64,000 nt of DNA from Clarkia xantiana subsp. parviflora. Lineage: Eukaryota > Streptophyta > Magnoliopsida > Myrtales > Onagraceae. This document shows, piece after piece, positions 20,952 to 34,828 of the stretch. Numbering within the stretch: the first letter of the stretch is position 1; every line of letters starts with the position of its first letter. Both the position numbers and the translations under genes were made by a program. A model generated the notes under the pieces. The model searched no databases, was not told where the DNA came from, and saw only the letters and a list, made by a program, of their open reading frames with translations. The stretch spans positions 2,276,763 to 2,340,762 of the forward strand of contig JAPTYO010000007.1 of assembly GCA_036873135.1 (NCBI GenBank), in the 5' to 3' direction.

Positions 20952-22251
20952 GGCGCTTTGTGCTTCAGTCATATTTTATATTTTTTTGCTTTGTTTTGCT
21001 TCCTAAGTTTGTTTTGATACTTTGTTTATGTTTTTTTGGTAGAACATTTGTTCATGTTCGTCAGTGTCTTTGTGTAGTATTGGGTAGTTTTTTTTTTTTT
21101 TTTTTCCTTTTTTTGTGTCAATACAATTAAAGGGGGTGGATATAGTTGTTTCTTTGACTGTGGGAACTGACTATATAGCATTTGATAGTCTAACTTCATA
21201 ATGTTATGCAATAAAATAGTGATTTCTTGGGAGACCTGATGGAAGGAAAATGGTAATAAAAGAAGTTGGGCGATGCCTTGTTCAATACGTTTGGTTCAAT
21301 GCGGGGTTGTTGTCTAGTGATTTTTAATCTAAAGCAAATGTTCAATCCAATTAGTGCATGTTCAGTAAAATATCGATCTGTTCCGTCGACCATTGACACC
21401 TGAGCAAATCGGATCCAAAAGTCTAAACCCTTTGTTTTTTTTATATATATATATAAAAAAAAATTGCATTCTAAGAAATTATTCCTTTTTATAAATGATC
21501 AAATTCTAGTTGTCTTTTTTTTAATCAATTTTATATGTTATTTCTTACTATCACGTGTTGTTATTATAAATGCAATATTATATTATTATTATATATATAA
21601 TAAAAAATTAATAAAAATGTTTTTTTGGGTAAGATATATAATAAAAAATTAACAAAAATGTTTATTTGGTAAGATATATAATAAAATTGTAAATCCAACA
21701 CTGAAAAATTCTATTTTCTTTTAAACCAAGTTTAATAATATAATGTTCTCAAGTCTTTCATCGTATCTATCTAAATCTAACTAATATTATAATTAACAAA
21801 TCATAAAAGATATATTACGAAAAGGCCAACCTCCCGAAAAGGGAACTTCTCCCGCTTCAAAGATATCGCCAGAGTTAGAACATGTTTTAAAAACAGTAAA
21901 AAATTTATAGAAAACGCTTCATAGAGCAATGCGTAAAACATTATCTATACACTTTATGAACAATCATTACTTGACAGTATTAACCTTTTATGATTTTTTC
22001 ACGAAAAATTTTACACTTTATAAATTACCCATATCGCTAACATTACAAACAGAAGAAAGGATTGTTGTGGAGACAGCAGAGCTATGAATTTAGATAGAAT
22101 CGGCATTTCATTTCATTTCGCTCACTAAATAAATAAATAATTACAGAAATTCTAATCCCAAACAAGAAATATGAATCTTCTAAAGAAGACAAAATAAAAT
22201 TGAAAGAAAAGAATGTGACTGAGTTGGCTGGAAACAGTAGACAATATATAA
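20952..22251. other. AT-rich spacer between convergent TMPIT-like and DUF604 genes
   Basis: The 3' region of the TMPIT-like gene is followed by AT-rich sequence. A tandem duplication of an about 40-bp unit (TATATAATAAAAAATTAAYA, then AAAATGTTT) lies at about 21592-21690. No gene was seen, and no GT-2-type transcription factor reading frame is present here. Confidence 0.5.
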
Positions 22252-24064
22252 TCAAGTTGTTGGGTTGATGATACCTCCTTTCTCACATTGTCTCACAGTT
22301 AGCCTCAACACACCAGCACCAGTTGGATTCTTCTCCATACTGCAACACATCCGCCTAGGAGCCTGAATTGAACACACCACAGTTTATTCATCAAACATTA
22401 CCAGATTGATAATAAGATAAGAGCCCAGATAGATATCAGTAAACATTATATACCAAATGCCAGTTCTTTCCCAGTAGATGTCCCAAAACCTCGATCCTCC
22501 TCACACGATGCAGCGGAGGTAACCGAGGAAAGCAAAACACTCTCCTCTTCATCTCATTACTCTGCCCTGCTCTCTCATACCAACCCATCGTCGTGCCATT
22601 ATCTCCTAATACCATGTCCTTGAGGAAGAACAAGACGGGTTTTTTACAAATGGATCTAATTGGATCCTTTGTATCGACATCAAATTCATTCCTATGCTTT
22701 ATCCCGTTCCAAGCAGAGAAGGTTAGTTCTGATCGGTCCAAGTCCCGAGGGTACACTATGTTGGGGAACACCTGAACAACGTAGCCTAGTGAGATTGATA
22801 ATGTAAGGCGTCGGGAATGGTCGTAGCAGATGGATCGCTGCAAGAAGCTTCTTGGGTCAAAGTTCATGGCTTTGGTGAATAACTTCAACCCCTCCAATGA
22901 ACTCAATCCCGGGTAAAATGGATCCGCTGCTTCTAGGTGGTGGATCGATATAAATGGTGCTATCGGGTGAGCAGTCAGTAGACCATAAGCACTCCCCCTA
23001 ATATCCCACTGTTATAATCAACCAACCAACAATAAATTTACCATCTTTTCAGACAAAGCAATGAGTGTATATGTAGCTAAGCATCACTACTCATACAGCA
23101 TGTTGTAAACCAATTGATAAAGAATCAAAACCTGATGAAAGCCGAGTTCCCTGGTTAAAGGAACACCGAGCTCGGAAATGCAGGCATGGAGTCTATCATC
23201 ACTACCATAGAACTTGGGGTATCGTTCAAGACACTCATCCTGAGTTTGAGACAGTGCTCGAGCTAACGGGTAGCTAATGGCGATTCCACCACCACCATAC
23301 GCCATGGAATGGCTGAAGTAAGTATTTGCAGAGTGGCTCTCCGATGGAGTACCCACATAGACCATCTCAGACGGATCATACTTGCTCAGAACAGCAACAA
23401 GATTATCCACATTGAAGATGGTATCGTCATCACCAAGCACGAACCACCGCACATCTGGCAAACCCAGGCGGAAGCATTCTGAGATTATGCGAGAAATGCG
23501 GAGACCGGAAGGGTGGCCGGTTGGGTTTGTGTACCGGAACCTCGACGTGTCTTCAGATACCATAATCGGAGGCAGAGAATAATTCACCGCTGCTTCGTCT
23601 TGATGCGGCTTCTCGTCTAGCCAAACGTGGCCGCGCATACTAGGACGCCACCACAGACTAACGAACTCCTTCCGCCGATTCCACAGTTGAGATGAACCGG
23701 CGATGCCGAAAATTATGTGATCTAGGGTTAGTTCTTTCTGGTGTCCGTCAAGTTCGATCAGACTTCGGTTGGTCGCTGCTAGGGCAGGCCGCGCCGGAGG
23801 CGCGAGAGGAGGAAGAGTGAATGAAATCTCCGGTGACGGATTCGCGGATAAGTGGTTTGTCAACTTGTTGAACCAGCTACGACCGGTGCCGCCGGAGAAG
23901 ACGAGAGAGAGCCAGGCGAGGCTGGTGATCACGAGCGCCGCTCCGGCGATGGCGGCTGTGGCCGTCCGACTCTGTGACCACCGGCGGCGTGATCGGGAAG
24001 AACGACATTCCTGAGGGCGCGGTGGCGGAGTCTTCTTGGTCTTCATCATCACCATCGTCGCCAA
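22252..24064 (-). CDS. DUF604 glycosyltransferase-like type II membrane protein
   Basis: Three exons on the minus strand, 24064-23132, 23008-22454 and 22362-22252, give 532 residues. A basic, Ser/Arg-rich tail precedes a single signal-anchor (about 35-57). The lumenal domain starts near HIIFGIAGSSQLWNRRKEFV. It contains the nucleotide-sugar/metal motif WFVLGDDDTIF (Asp212-214), YVGTPSESHSANTYFSHSMA and AYGGGGIAISYPLARAL, the usual DUF604 (Fringe/GT31-like) signatures. The C-terminal end has a short Cys-containing exon (RRMCCSMEKN). Family knowledge: predicted Golgi glycosyltransferases related to beta-1,3-galactosyl/glucosyl transferases; the acceptor is unknown. The 5' part is GC-rich, which creates antisense open frames. 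Confidence 0.92.
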
Positions 24065-24663
24065 GGATCATCTCCGGGGCTAGCCGGAAAAGGGATGAGG
24101 GATGCGGCGGCGCTGAGAAGGGAATTCAAGAGAAACACAGCCGCCGGAGCCAGTGTGAGAGGGAGGGGTTTTTGGCGATTCACGCTAAACCTTCGGTTAA
24201 GGTGCCACAAGATTTATCCGTTAACCGTAATAAGCGTCTTCTGTCAATGTTTCTCTCTCTACTGTCATTTTGAAAAGAGGAGAGAGAAAAAAATCTAATT
24301 AGAATTGTAATTGACGAGGAGAGGAAAAGAAAGGAAAGACAAACTTTGGTCTGATCTGATGATGTCGAGCATTCGCCGCATGGAATTACAATGGAGATGG
24401 GAGAGAGAGAGAGACATTATTATTATTCATTCATTCATGATACTATAATACCATGATATTGATGCTGACGTTTCGTTATATTGATTTCCTTTTCCTCTTT
24501 TCTCCAAATAAAGCCCAAGGGTAAAAATGGCAATACGCCATTTTAGTTTACATATTTCAAGGGAAGTTAGTCATATGGAAAAAGGAAAATGCTTTCCTAA
24601 CCGTGCAATATAATCGGAGCATTTTCATGTTTTATTTACTAATTAATTAGATATTTTAGGTTT

Positions 24664-24709
24664 AAATTCCATAGAGTTATTGGCCAAAAAAATAAATCCA
24701 TAGTGTTAT
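24664..24709. mobile_element. Ultra-short TGGCC-poly(A) insertion with degraded target duplication
   Basis: AAATTCCATAGAGTTAT (24664-24680) and AAATCCATAGTGTTAT (24694-24709) flank TGGCCAAAAAAAT. They match at all but two positions. Same body as the copies at 35.6, 54.4 and 63.9 kb. Confidence 0.55.
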
Positions 24710-27700
24710 ATGAACAAAAATATATATTTATATTCAGCACGGGAAAATGCTTTCTTTTAAGTTGTACACAATTACTTTAATTGATTGGTGAGAGTTAAAT
24801 GAAAAAAAAAAAAGAGATTTATTTCATCTCACACGATTAAACAAAGTAATTTTTTTTTAGTTTCAGATAATTTAGGCACATTATCATTGATCGTGTCAAA
24901 ATAAAATGAATATAAATATTCGAAATTATCTTTTATTCTTTATATCAAATATCAGTTAGAAAAAAAAAAAGTTAGAATATTAAATAAAAGATGATCCAGC
25001 CCAAACCCAACAGAATTGTTGAGCAACATGGTTGAAGTTGTTTTATTGTTATGATTTGAAGTATTAATTAAACTGCAAAGTGTGACGGTAGAACAAACAT
25101 ACTATTGTAGATTGATATTTGGGTTCCAAAACAGCTATCAAAGTCGAGATTTATTAAGTTTGAGTCAAGTCTAGGTAAAGCTCGAGCTTGTCAAGTATAT
25201 CTTTAAACCGAATTCCAGTTTGAAAAATCAATCTCAGTCGAGCTTAAACTCGAGTAATAAAGTCTCGACACAAGTTTGAATTGATCAAACTTCGGCTTGA
25301 TTCGACTCGTTTATACTTTAGTCTAGCGACTCTCTTCATTGCCTTCTCTTCTAATTTATTATTTAATTAATTAATGATTACTATCATCTTCTTATGCTTC
25401 TTATATTATCAAAATATTTCTAGGGAGTTTTAACGAGTGGTGATTGGTGAATAACTTTTAAAAACACGTTTTTGAAATCTTGGAAATGCATTTTGCAACC
25501 TTGAAAGAAAAGGCGATGCATGTTCTATTTACACAGAATGTATTACTTGCTCTTCATCATTTACTTGTTAGATCAGCATTTTTAATTAGTGGATAATATT
25601 TTTTTAAAGTATGGTTAATGGAACATTTTTTAAGTGCACTTAGAAATCTAAAAAATGCATGTTGTTGTTGTTAAAAAGTGAGTATGTTATTTTGCAATAT
25701 GACTTAAATATTGTATACCATTTTACTAAAATATCTATTCAAGAAAACAATTTAAAAAAATGAAAAAATGACGAACCACAGAGTATTTAAACTTACATAA
25801 GATGGTAAATTATATTATATTGTGTAATAGTTTAATATTTTGTCACTTATATAATCAGAGAGGTTATAGATTTAAATCTTAAAAATGACTAATACTTTAT
25901 TCTTATGAATTAAATCGGCTAGTGTGAGTATATATATTATTCTAAGAGCGGGCATCAAGGACATTCTATAGAAGAAAAAAAAAACTTAATTACGCACATA
26001 AGATGGTAGTTGCACCAAACAGTTATTAAGCTATAAAATACGGCCCAATATATGTGATATATATCTTGGTCTTGGCAATATCATAATGTATGAATAAATG
26101 ATTCATGTTTCTAAAAATATATATATATGTGATTCATGTATAAATATTATATATAATATAGCACGAGATGGACATTTTCAGAATGAGCATGGGGGACCTT
26201 GTCAAACTATTCGGTGTTGAAATTAAGATTGCGACTGTCGAACAAGAATGATTATAATTCTATATATATGAAGCTAAAAAAACCATATCCTTTTAATAAT
26301 TCAACATGTCTTTATCCAAAACCCTAACCATGGACGACATTTCTAACTTCTAACATTTTTATTTGATGGTATATATGTTTTGCCTAGCTAACTACCATCA
26401 ATCGTCATCATCACAACCTACGTATATTATAATTTATATATGTATATATATATATCTTATCTTTCTTTATTCTTATATATTTTTATTGCTGGGATGTTTA
26501 CGGTCGGGGAATTAATTAATTAGCTCGTATAAAAAGAATGCTCTCTCTAACTACCGCTGCCATATGGCACATATCGTCATATGCTTATAGGAAAATACGT
26601 GACCTCGTATTGCAGTTATTAATTGAAAAATGAAAGGTACCCAACTCTAAAAATACTACGTTAAAGGACATACTATTATACTAAGCTCATTTGATTAAAC
26701 AGAGCAGTGACTTCTGATAAGATAAGTTGTTAACTTATTTATCCGGTGATCTAAATAAGGGTTAAGAATTTAAAACAATCTAAAGTCTAAATTATATTAC
26801 AATTTGGCATCTCAGTTTGTTTTTTTTTTTGTTTTGTTTTTGTCTGATTTGATGTCTGATGCCGGCCAAATTTCAACATTAAATTTTAGCGTTATTTTAA
26901 CTTAAATTGTATTGTAATAATAATTATATCAATTAAGAATTTAAAATCAGTTTGAAGTATAGATCGCGTAACGATTTAATTTGGCATTAAATATTAATGT
27001 CGAAATTGTAAAAAATATTAAAAAATTAACAAATATGATATCAAATATTGAATCACAAAAAAAAAAAAACAGAAATAACATAAATAGCTGCATAACCTAT
27101 ACTTACTACATACTGTTTTTAGGTTCTTTAACCCTCTAACCCTCTTGAAGACTTTTATATATGTGAAATTTATCATTGGATACAACGATCAAATGATTGG
27201 ACGCACTCTTGTGACTTGTCATGGATTCAAAAGGTTCACATTGCAATCACATACACTTCTTTGAGAATATTTGCACGCTTTGTTTTGACCTAACTAACCA
27301 ACATTAATAATTATTCTCATTGTTTGTTATTATTGTTTTTGGCAATTTTTTTAATATTATTTTTCGAGAGTCATGATAGAAGAAGTACGACCGTCTATTG
27401 GCTTCATTCCATGGATCCAACTCTTCTGATGAAAAACTTGTCCCTCTCCTCATAACACGCGTCCTTCTTCCTTTATATTAATTAATTAATTTTTTTTTAA
27501 TTAATTAATTTACAAATCCACAGTTTCCAATTCTTTTTATGAATTGGCCCCCAAAATATACTTTTTTATGAAGGAAAGTTTTTTGTCTTTAATTAAGGCA
27601 AATAAATTCTTCATCAAATAATGACCACTCAACTAATCACATAGCATTATTAGGGTGAAAGAAAAATCTTATTCCTCCGAAAAATTGGTGAAAACTGATC

Positions 27701-28497
27701 TGATCCGAATTAAAAAGGTCGAACAATGTTTGATCCGATTTTCAGGTGAAAGATTTCTATTTTAGTTCGAGATTTTTGGACTGGTTCGGTATTTTACTTT
27801 TGAAGTCAATGGGACCGAACTAACCGTTAAGTTATATATATATAACAAATTGTAAAAGAGGTATATGTATGTTGTGACGATTTTTCGTCCTACTTTAATT
27901 TAGTATTTTATTTAAGGGATATGGAATTTTTTTTTAGTTTGATACGCTATATAAAAAGTATGAATATTTTAACTGTTGGTTAGTATTTTTTGAGTTTATG
28001 CTTAAACCGAAAGACCGGTACTGAAAAACCGTACTAAAAATAGACTGTTTGTGATACAAATCATGATATTAGATGGAGACTGGAGAGACAAAAAGCAAAG
28101 CAAACAACAGTGCGTAAGTACTAGATATATAGAGAAATTCTTCCCTACCTCTGCTGCAACACGTGGCAGCTGAGGTGTTAGCACTTATCCATCCATATTG
28201 TAGTTGCAGGCAGAGATTCACCTGTTGTCGGAAATTCAAATAAATAATGTGAAGATTTGATATATATTATTAATTATCCAAAACATTAATAATGAAGAAG
28301 AAGCTTCAATGAAACTAGGCTTGTTCATGTCTTGTCGAATTGGATCGGACCGGAACATATATATCAAAATCAGAAGGATGTATATATATATGTCTGATCC
28401 TGCCAACTCTCCAACCCTCCAGTTGTGCACGTATGTATATATATGGCATCTAGTTACCTACCGAGAGACTGGGCTTGCTGGCTGTTGAATTAAAATA

Positions 28498-28676
28498 GGG
28501 TTAAGAACACAATAAGTGTCTGAATGTTTGTCCATGTTGCCCGGAGAGTTCTGAATTGAAAAATGTTGCAATTAAGGGTCTGAATTATCATATTTGTTGT
28601 TTTTCGGTTTACCGTCCAAATTTTCTGTTAAATGTAACGGAACCACGTGAAATGACAGAATTACCCTTTTACAAGC
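28498..28676. mobile_element. Half-copy of the GGGTTAAGAAC element
   Basis: Starting at GGGTTAAGAACACAATAAGT it matches, in order, the inverse of the right half of the element at 87-769 (GTCTGAATGTTTG, CCATGTTGCC, TTTTCTGTTAAATGTAACGG, GTGAAATGACAGAATTACCC). It then stops, and the other arm is missing. Confidence 0.65.
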
Positions 28677-30930
28677 TCTCCTACTCTTAAAAAAAAAAAA
28701 ACTATTTATTTTTTCAATGTGTACTAGGTAGAGTGGACGACTCATATCAGAAATATAGCACTCGTAAAATGCATATTTATTATACACGTCAATATGTAAG
28801 AAGTAAAATAATAATTACATATACTGTATTACGCAATTTTAAATAAAATATAGTACAGCTCTTTTAGCTATCTTGCTAGCTACGGGTAACGTAATAATCC
28901 ATTCCTTCCCTTCAACAACTACACGCTCCGGCCAGGCCCCGATGTATATATATAATTAACATTAATGATGCATGCATTTTAGATATGCTAGCCTTTTCCA
29001 TGCACCTTCTTCTCCAAAATTATATTACTTGTTTAATACGAACGGATAATTGATTAATTGCAGTCCCAGTCCATCTATTTATATATTCTACTTCTAATCT
29101 ACCAACTATCTAGCTAGACACATTCAGAGAATATAAATATATTTTTGTCTTGAGTGCACACATGTAACTACGTACTTAGATTGTGTTTGGCGTGTTTTTT
29201 AAATATTATAAAAGTATATTATTAGTAAAAAGTGTATTAAGACAATACAATCAATATTTAAAAAAGTAAAATTTTAAATTTGTATTGAAAAATAGTTTTT
29301 TTCCTCTAATTATGTATTTAATAACATATTCATTTCAAATATGTTTTGAGTATATTTAATTATTAATTATGTAATAATATATTATATTATAAATTATTTT
29401 ACAGTTAATATAAAATACGCTATAATTTGCTCCTGATACTTTATAATTGTTTCATTTTTGTCCAATGTCAAAAAACGTGGTATTTGTTTAATTTCTTCCT
29501 CAAACTCTTTTAATTGTTTCATGTACATTAAATTTTACTTAAGTTTTATCCTCCAAATATACAATATCACCCAGCTTGATCATGTAACCTTACAACAATT
29601 TAATTGGGCCATATAACTTTGTAACTGTATAACTATAAGTCCAGTCTATTCCTATAAAATCTAACTAAAAATTATTTCATTTAGTTCTCAAACTTTTTCA
29701 TTATTTAATTTCCATTAATTTCACTCATAATTAATCTATATATAACATAGCATAACATAACAGTTGATCTCCAAATTTACAAGTCTTTTTTGAGCCAATT
29801 CATATCTAATTTTAGCCATCAAATTTTCTGTTGTATGATTTTAGCTGAATTTATCAAAATTATTAATTACACAATTTAAATACGTTTATATAAAAAAATT
29901 GTTTTAATATTACAAACCTTACAAATTGATTAGTGTGGTACGTTTTCTAGTTAATTAAATATATAATATATATAATGATGCTTAATGCATTGTTTAGTTA
30001 TTTATTATGTTTGCACAATATGATTATTTTATTTTTTTGAAAAGATAGATTGGTTACTTACGTTAAAAAATGTGATTAAATGATTCAAACATATTACTAT
30101 TAGTCGCTTAAGTTTAATTCAATGCGATTAAATTATATAATGAGAATTTTACCCTTACTTTCACTTAATTCAGTTTTTTTTTTTCATTGTGTTCATCCAT
30201 TGCTGGGTTCATATTCTAACCAGGTGTTTGATTTTGAAAAAAAAAATAATAATTAAATTTTTTAAAAAAAACGTGATGAATTTGATGAAGAACATATTAA
30301 AGTACATACTAAAAAGAATAAACATAAAAATAGTATTTTAAATATTTCATCAAAACGTAATAAACTGTCACATTTTTAATCACGGATTAAAAAATATATA
30401 TATATTTGAATTCGAACAAAACGGTTATATTGATAAATGTAAATATTTAAAACAAAAACGATGTATGTCTTTTTTACTATAATCGAATGAATGACTTTAT
30501 TATAACGCTTTTACAATCCAACATTACCGAATTATATAATGTAAACACGATCATATTATATAATGATTGGCAGCACGAGATGCACAAGCACAACCAAAGT
30601 CGCATCTTTCTCCAAACAGTCAAAATGATCTTCCCTGTAGCTTCCTTAATCACATACAAACTACTGACAAGAAAAGTTTATAATCATTAATTAATTAATT
30701 AAATTAATCTAATAATATTTCTCTTTTCTTAATTACAGTTCCGTATATATATATATACGGGAAAGCTCCATTAATTCCTCATCACCTACAAGCCAAAGTA
30801 GAACCAGGACGTGGCACCCATTATTGTCTTTATCACTCATCTGAACTTGTCTTCAAGGACCATTTCTCTCCATCTCTGTATCTATCTACTTGGATACCTT
30901 GCTGTGATTTTTTCTGTATCTTCTTCCAAT

Positions 30931-32087
30931 ATGGGTATTCTCAAGTACCTCCGTTCGAAGCTGATCAAACGGCGCAGCGCGTTGAGCCTCGTTGACGGCG
31001 GAGATTTCCAAGAGCGCGATGAAAGCTGCTCGGGCTCGGTGGCCGGAAACGATGACGTGGAAGAAGTCAAAAGGTACAGCTGGCCGGAGATTGAGAAACT
31101 GACGGACAATCTCGCCGTCGTGGTTGGATCCGGCGGCTTCAGCACCGTCTACCTGGCTCGCTTCCCCGGCTCGGCTCTTGGAGCCGTTAAAGTTCACTAC
31201 GGCAGCGAGCGGCTCAACCAGGTGTTTAAGCAGGAGCTCGATATACTCCTCCAGCTCCGCCACAACAACATTGTCAGACTCCTAGGTTACTGCGACGATA
31301 CAGGTCGGTTTTTTTTGTTTCGCAGATGAAAAAAAAATTATTCAAGAAATTTTATAAATTATTTATTAATCTTTGTTTTTTTTAATGAACAGATGCAGGA
31401 GCACTCGTGTTTGAGTACGTTTCTAGCGGAACACTCCAAGAGAAGCTCCACGGCGTCGACGCCGGAGCAACCAAATCGCGGCCGGTGCTGCCGTGGTGGG
31501 CCCGTGCTCGCATAGCGTTCCAGCTGGCACAATCCCTTGAGTACCTTCACGACAAGTGTTCCCTCCATATCATCCACGGTGACCTGAAATCCTCCAATAT
31601 CCTCATCGACGATGACCTGAACTGCAAGCTCTGCGATTTCGGGGTGGCGAAGCTGGGATTCTCCTCGATGGTCCCACCGCCGTCGTCTTCTCCGTTGAGG
31701 CGAGTGAAGATGGTGATGGTCGGGTCGCCGGGATACACCGACCCGTATTATCTGAAAACGGGGATGGCGTCCAAGAAGAACGACATCTACGGCTTCGGTG
31801 TCATCCTCCTCGAGCTGGTGACTGGGATGGAGGCGTTTTGCCCGGAGCGCGGGCAGTTGCTGGCGGCGGTGGCGGCTCCGGCTCTGGAGAATCTGTCTAG
31901 GCGTGGGGCGGAACAAGTGGCGGAGATGGTGGATCCGCGGCTGAAAGGGAACTTTGACGTGGAGGAGGTGAGGGCGATTCTTGAGGTGGCGAAGCTTTGC
32001 ATAAATCAGTCGCCGGTGGTCCGACCAACCGCCGGCGGTGTGTTGCAGATTATGAAGGAGAGGATTCCGTCAATCTACAGCAAGTAG
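30931..32087 (+). CDS. Receptor-like cytoplasmic protein kinase (At1g33260/At4g10390-like)
   Basis: Two exons, 30931-31303 and 31393-32087, encode 355 residues. The first ATG gives MGILKYLRSKL; Gly2 and the basic stretch could serve membrane attachment, but no transmembrane segment exists. The kinase domain has the Gly-loop VVGSGGFSTVYLA (65-77), Lys87 in GAVKV, catalytic HGDLKSSN (186-193) and DFGVAKL (206-212). The activation segment is VGSPGYTDPYYLKTG. The catalytic Asp is preceded by Gly, not Arg (non-RD type). Otherwise the catalytic set is complete, so it is likely an active Ser/Thr kinase. Family knowledge: homologues are annotated as probable receptor-like protein kinases; targets are unknown. 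The GC-rich coding sequence contrasts sharply with its AT-rich surroundings. Confidence 0.92.
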
Positions 32088-32951
32088 TTACTCATCGGAA
32101 AAAGCGGTTGACGACGGAGAGAAAGATGGTTGTTTAGGAATAATAGTGGGTGGTTGGGGCATATAATCATGAACATATATCGAATATACACGTACGTAGT
32201 TAATTACGATATTATTGCATGAGTGGAAATTAATTATTGTTTATAATTATCGGAAGATGAAAGTTTACCCTTGAATGTAATTAATCTTCAGGTGGAGTGA
32301 AAAAGAGACTTATTTAGTTTAATTTAATGAAGGCGTGATACATGCATGTTAAAATAATTAGCGAAACAAATGTATTAATCGTGCCTTTATGGCTATTTTC
32401 ATAGATGCAGTTTCCAGAAGATTATTTTTTAGGTCTCCAATATATTCATTCCCAATTTTATAAAAAGAGAATCTTAGACAATGAACCAAAGCTTTGCAAG
32501 GATTTTTTTTTTAATAGTGAATGTGCCGTAAAGCTTCGTTGGCCAATAAATAAATATTCTACCATTCGAGATGAATATATTTGATACCTACGGCTTTTAA
32601 TTTGGTGTGTGGAAGGGCTGCATATCATTTTCTCATACATATTGATAATACAGGCGTGATACAAAGTCCGAAATAAACAAGTGTCACCTAGGTAGTGAAC
32701 CGCAAGCCAACCATAAAGTGACATGTATCACAAACTTTTTTCTTTTGTCAGAAAATTGCCACTTGTCACTCATTCATTGGTTCTCGGGTCACCAGTTGGA
32801 TCCGATTTACCTAAGAATTTCTCCCGATTCCGAACCAAAGACAATGGTCTTGGGGTAAATTTAGTCAACTTTAGAGTTATATTCATAACAACTCACGGAT
32901 CGGAAATACTCAGCACTAACTTCGGAATTTAAATCAATTTCCATTAATATA

Positions 32952-33046
32952 ATCCTTAAAGTGCAATTAATTAATGAGTTGGTGTGTTCGTCATAATTAA
33001 TCCGACTTTCTAACTAATCGGAATGCGACTCATCAAGTACATAATA
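32952..33046. repeat. Dispersed direct repeat, copy 1
   Basis: Begins near CCTTAAAGTGCAATTAATTA and includes GTTCGTCATAATTAATCCGA and CTTTCTAACTAATC. The same string recurs at 34734-34828 with about 10% difference and the same orientation. Confidence 0.75.
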
Positions 33047-34733
33047 TTTATTTAGATAATAATAATATGTACTGATATGGATACATGTATTACTATAATA
33101 ATCTTTTTTTTTTCAAATCATCCAATAGTATTACTATTAGTTCGTGACTTCTGTAAAAAAAAAATTGAACTTCTATTTTAATTCAATTTCAAATGTTGTC
33201 TCTTAAAATTATTCATTGAAGTTTCTCTCAAATGGTTAATTAACGTGTTACTTTCAATTAGGATTGAGCAAAAGTCACAAAAAACACATCCTGAAATTGT
33301 GCTCGAACCCAAGCGGATAAGACTTTTCCTTTAAATTTGAGCTCAAGTTTTTAGGGCAAACTTCTGAAAATCTCATATTGAATTTGTAATTAATCTTAAC
33401 TCCTGGTATTAGTTATCTTAAATCAACTCTAGTTTAATTCCGAATTTTGTAGAACTCAACCCGTGAGATCAATGGTATGCGGTTTGCCACTATGGGAGTG
33501 GATACACTAGAGAGAGTGTAGACAAGTGTTGTACTTGGCTGCTACGGCTCTTGAGGGAGAATTGTCTAACAAGGAGGTAGGGAGAATTGTCTAACAAGGA
33601 GGGGAGTTGCACTATTGTGCGGGAGTGCTGTTGGAAGAGTGGACATAAATTGTTAAGTAGCGTCCCGTGAGGTGGGAAATCTCTTAAGCGCAGAAGCTGT
33701 TCCTCAAAAAGAAGGATGAGATATTTCCACGGGCTTAATGGAGTCCGCTACGGAATGGTGGCTTGGAAGATCCAGTTTAATGTTTATGAGAATTTGATGT
33801 TTGTCTAAGAGTTTGATATGCATTGGGAAATTTGAAGAATAGTAGTGATATGTGACTTTTTATTTTTATTTTTTTGTAAATTCTGGGATGGCTCAAACCT
33901 GTCCTGAAGTCTAAGGCGAGTGGAATATTTTCTGTAACATTGGCATTGGGCTTGAGACATAAGTTAGAGAGTCCGAAAATTCTTGCTTTAACATTTTTTA
34001 GAAAAGAAATGTATCATCCCACCCATGCTCCAAATTCTGTATTTTTACATATTTTTTCAAATCAATGGTGTCTCCTCATATTATAAAAGTTAACAATATA
34101 TTTTTTAAGAAAATAGATGTTCTAAAATAGTTGTTATATTCTCTCATTCACACGATCACTTTGTCTCTTCTAATTGTGTAGAGATTGATATATTACTCAC
34201 GAGTACGCCAAAGTGAAACACAATTAGTATTTAATGAGGACTTCACCAGTGGTGCAGTCTTGCTTGAAATCTTACTAAGTTAACAATTACCATTGTGACA
34301 CAGTGTAATATCAGCTTCTGAGACGAGTTTGGTTGGACATTCGAAAATTTAAGTTATGTTTCAATGATATTTTTTTTTACAACTATGATGATATAATATT
34401 TCAGTTGCTACGTAACTTACTTAAGATGTTGCATATGGATCAACTTTAATACATAAATTACACTAACAAATGACTTTGTAAACATTTGTGAGTAGTTTGT
34501 CACTCAACAACTTAATATTTTTTATTTTTTATTTTTATAGTATTTGAGTAGTTCGTCACTCAAGTTAACTTTTACGTTAACCCTAAGTTGTTAAAAAAAA
34601 AAAAAAAAACTCCTATGAATTATCAAATTTTTATGCACAAACTATATTATATTAATATAGATTAGTTTTATTTTTTATTATCATCTATACATAAAATATC
34701 AAACTATGCTCGTTGAGCGTGGAAATGCTAGTA

Positions 34734-34828
34734 GTCCTTAAAGTGCAATTAACTAATTAGTTGATGCGTTCGTCATAATTAATCCGACTTTCTAACTAAT
34801 CTGAATGTGACCCCATTTCGTACATAAC
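34734..34828. repeat. Dispersed direct repeat, copy 2
   Basis: Matches 32952-33046 in the same orientation, 1.78 kb away. The separation and orientation could suit ends of a decayed element, but no PBS or polypurine tract was seen inside. Confidence 0.75.

Larger units (their letters stand above)
24065..30930. other. Gene-free AT-rich region of 6.9 kb
   Basis: No coding exon could be recognised. A tiny poly(A) insertion with target duplication lies at 24664-24709. Degenerate CGAGCTCGAG-type repeat patches lie at about 25140-25330, and CCGAACC-type patches at about 27690-28030; both look like old hAT-type MITE remains. A half-copy of the GGGTTAAGAAC family lies at 28498-28676. The rest is simple AT-rich sequence with several short TA runs. 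The last 100-200 bases should carry the kinase promoter. Confidence 0.5.

Noticed and set aside
24065..30930. Possible hidden system or gene cluster in the large gene-free regions
   Set aside because: Both strands were read for coding exons, tandem spacer arrays and conserved motifs; only transposon remains and simple AT-rich sequence were seen.
31359..31916. Open frame of 185 codons antisense to the kinase
   Set aside because: GC-rich shadow of the kinase domain; Arg/His-rich, no motif.
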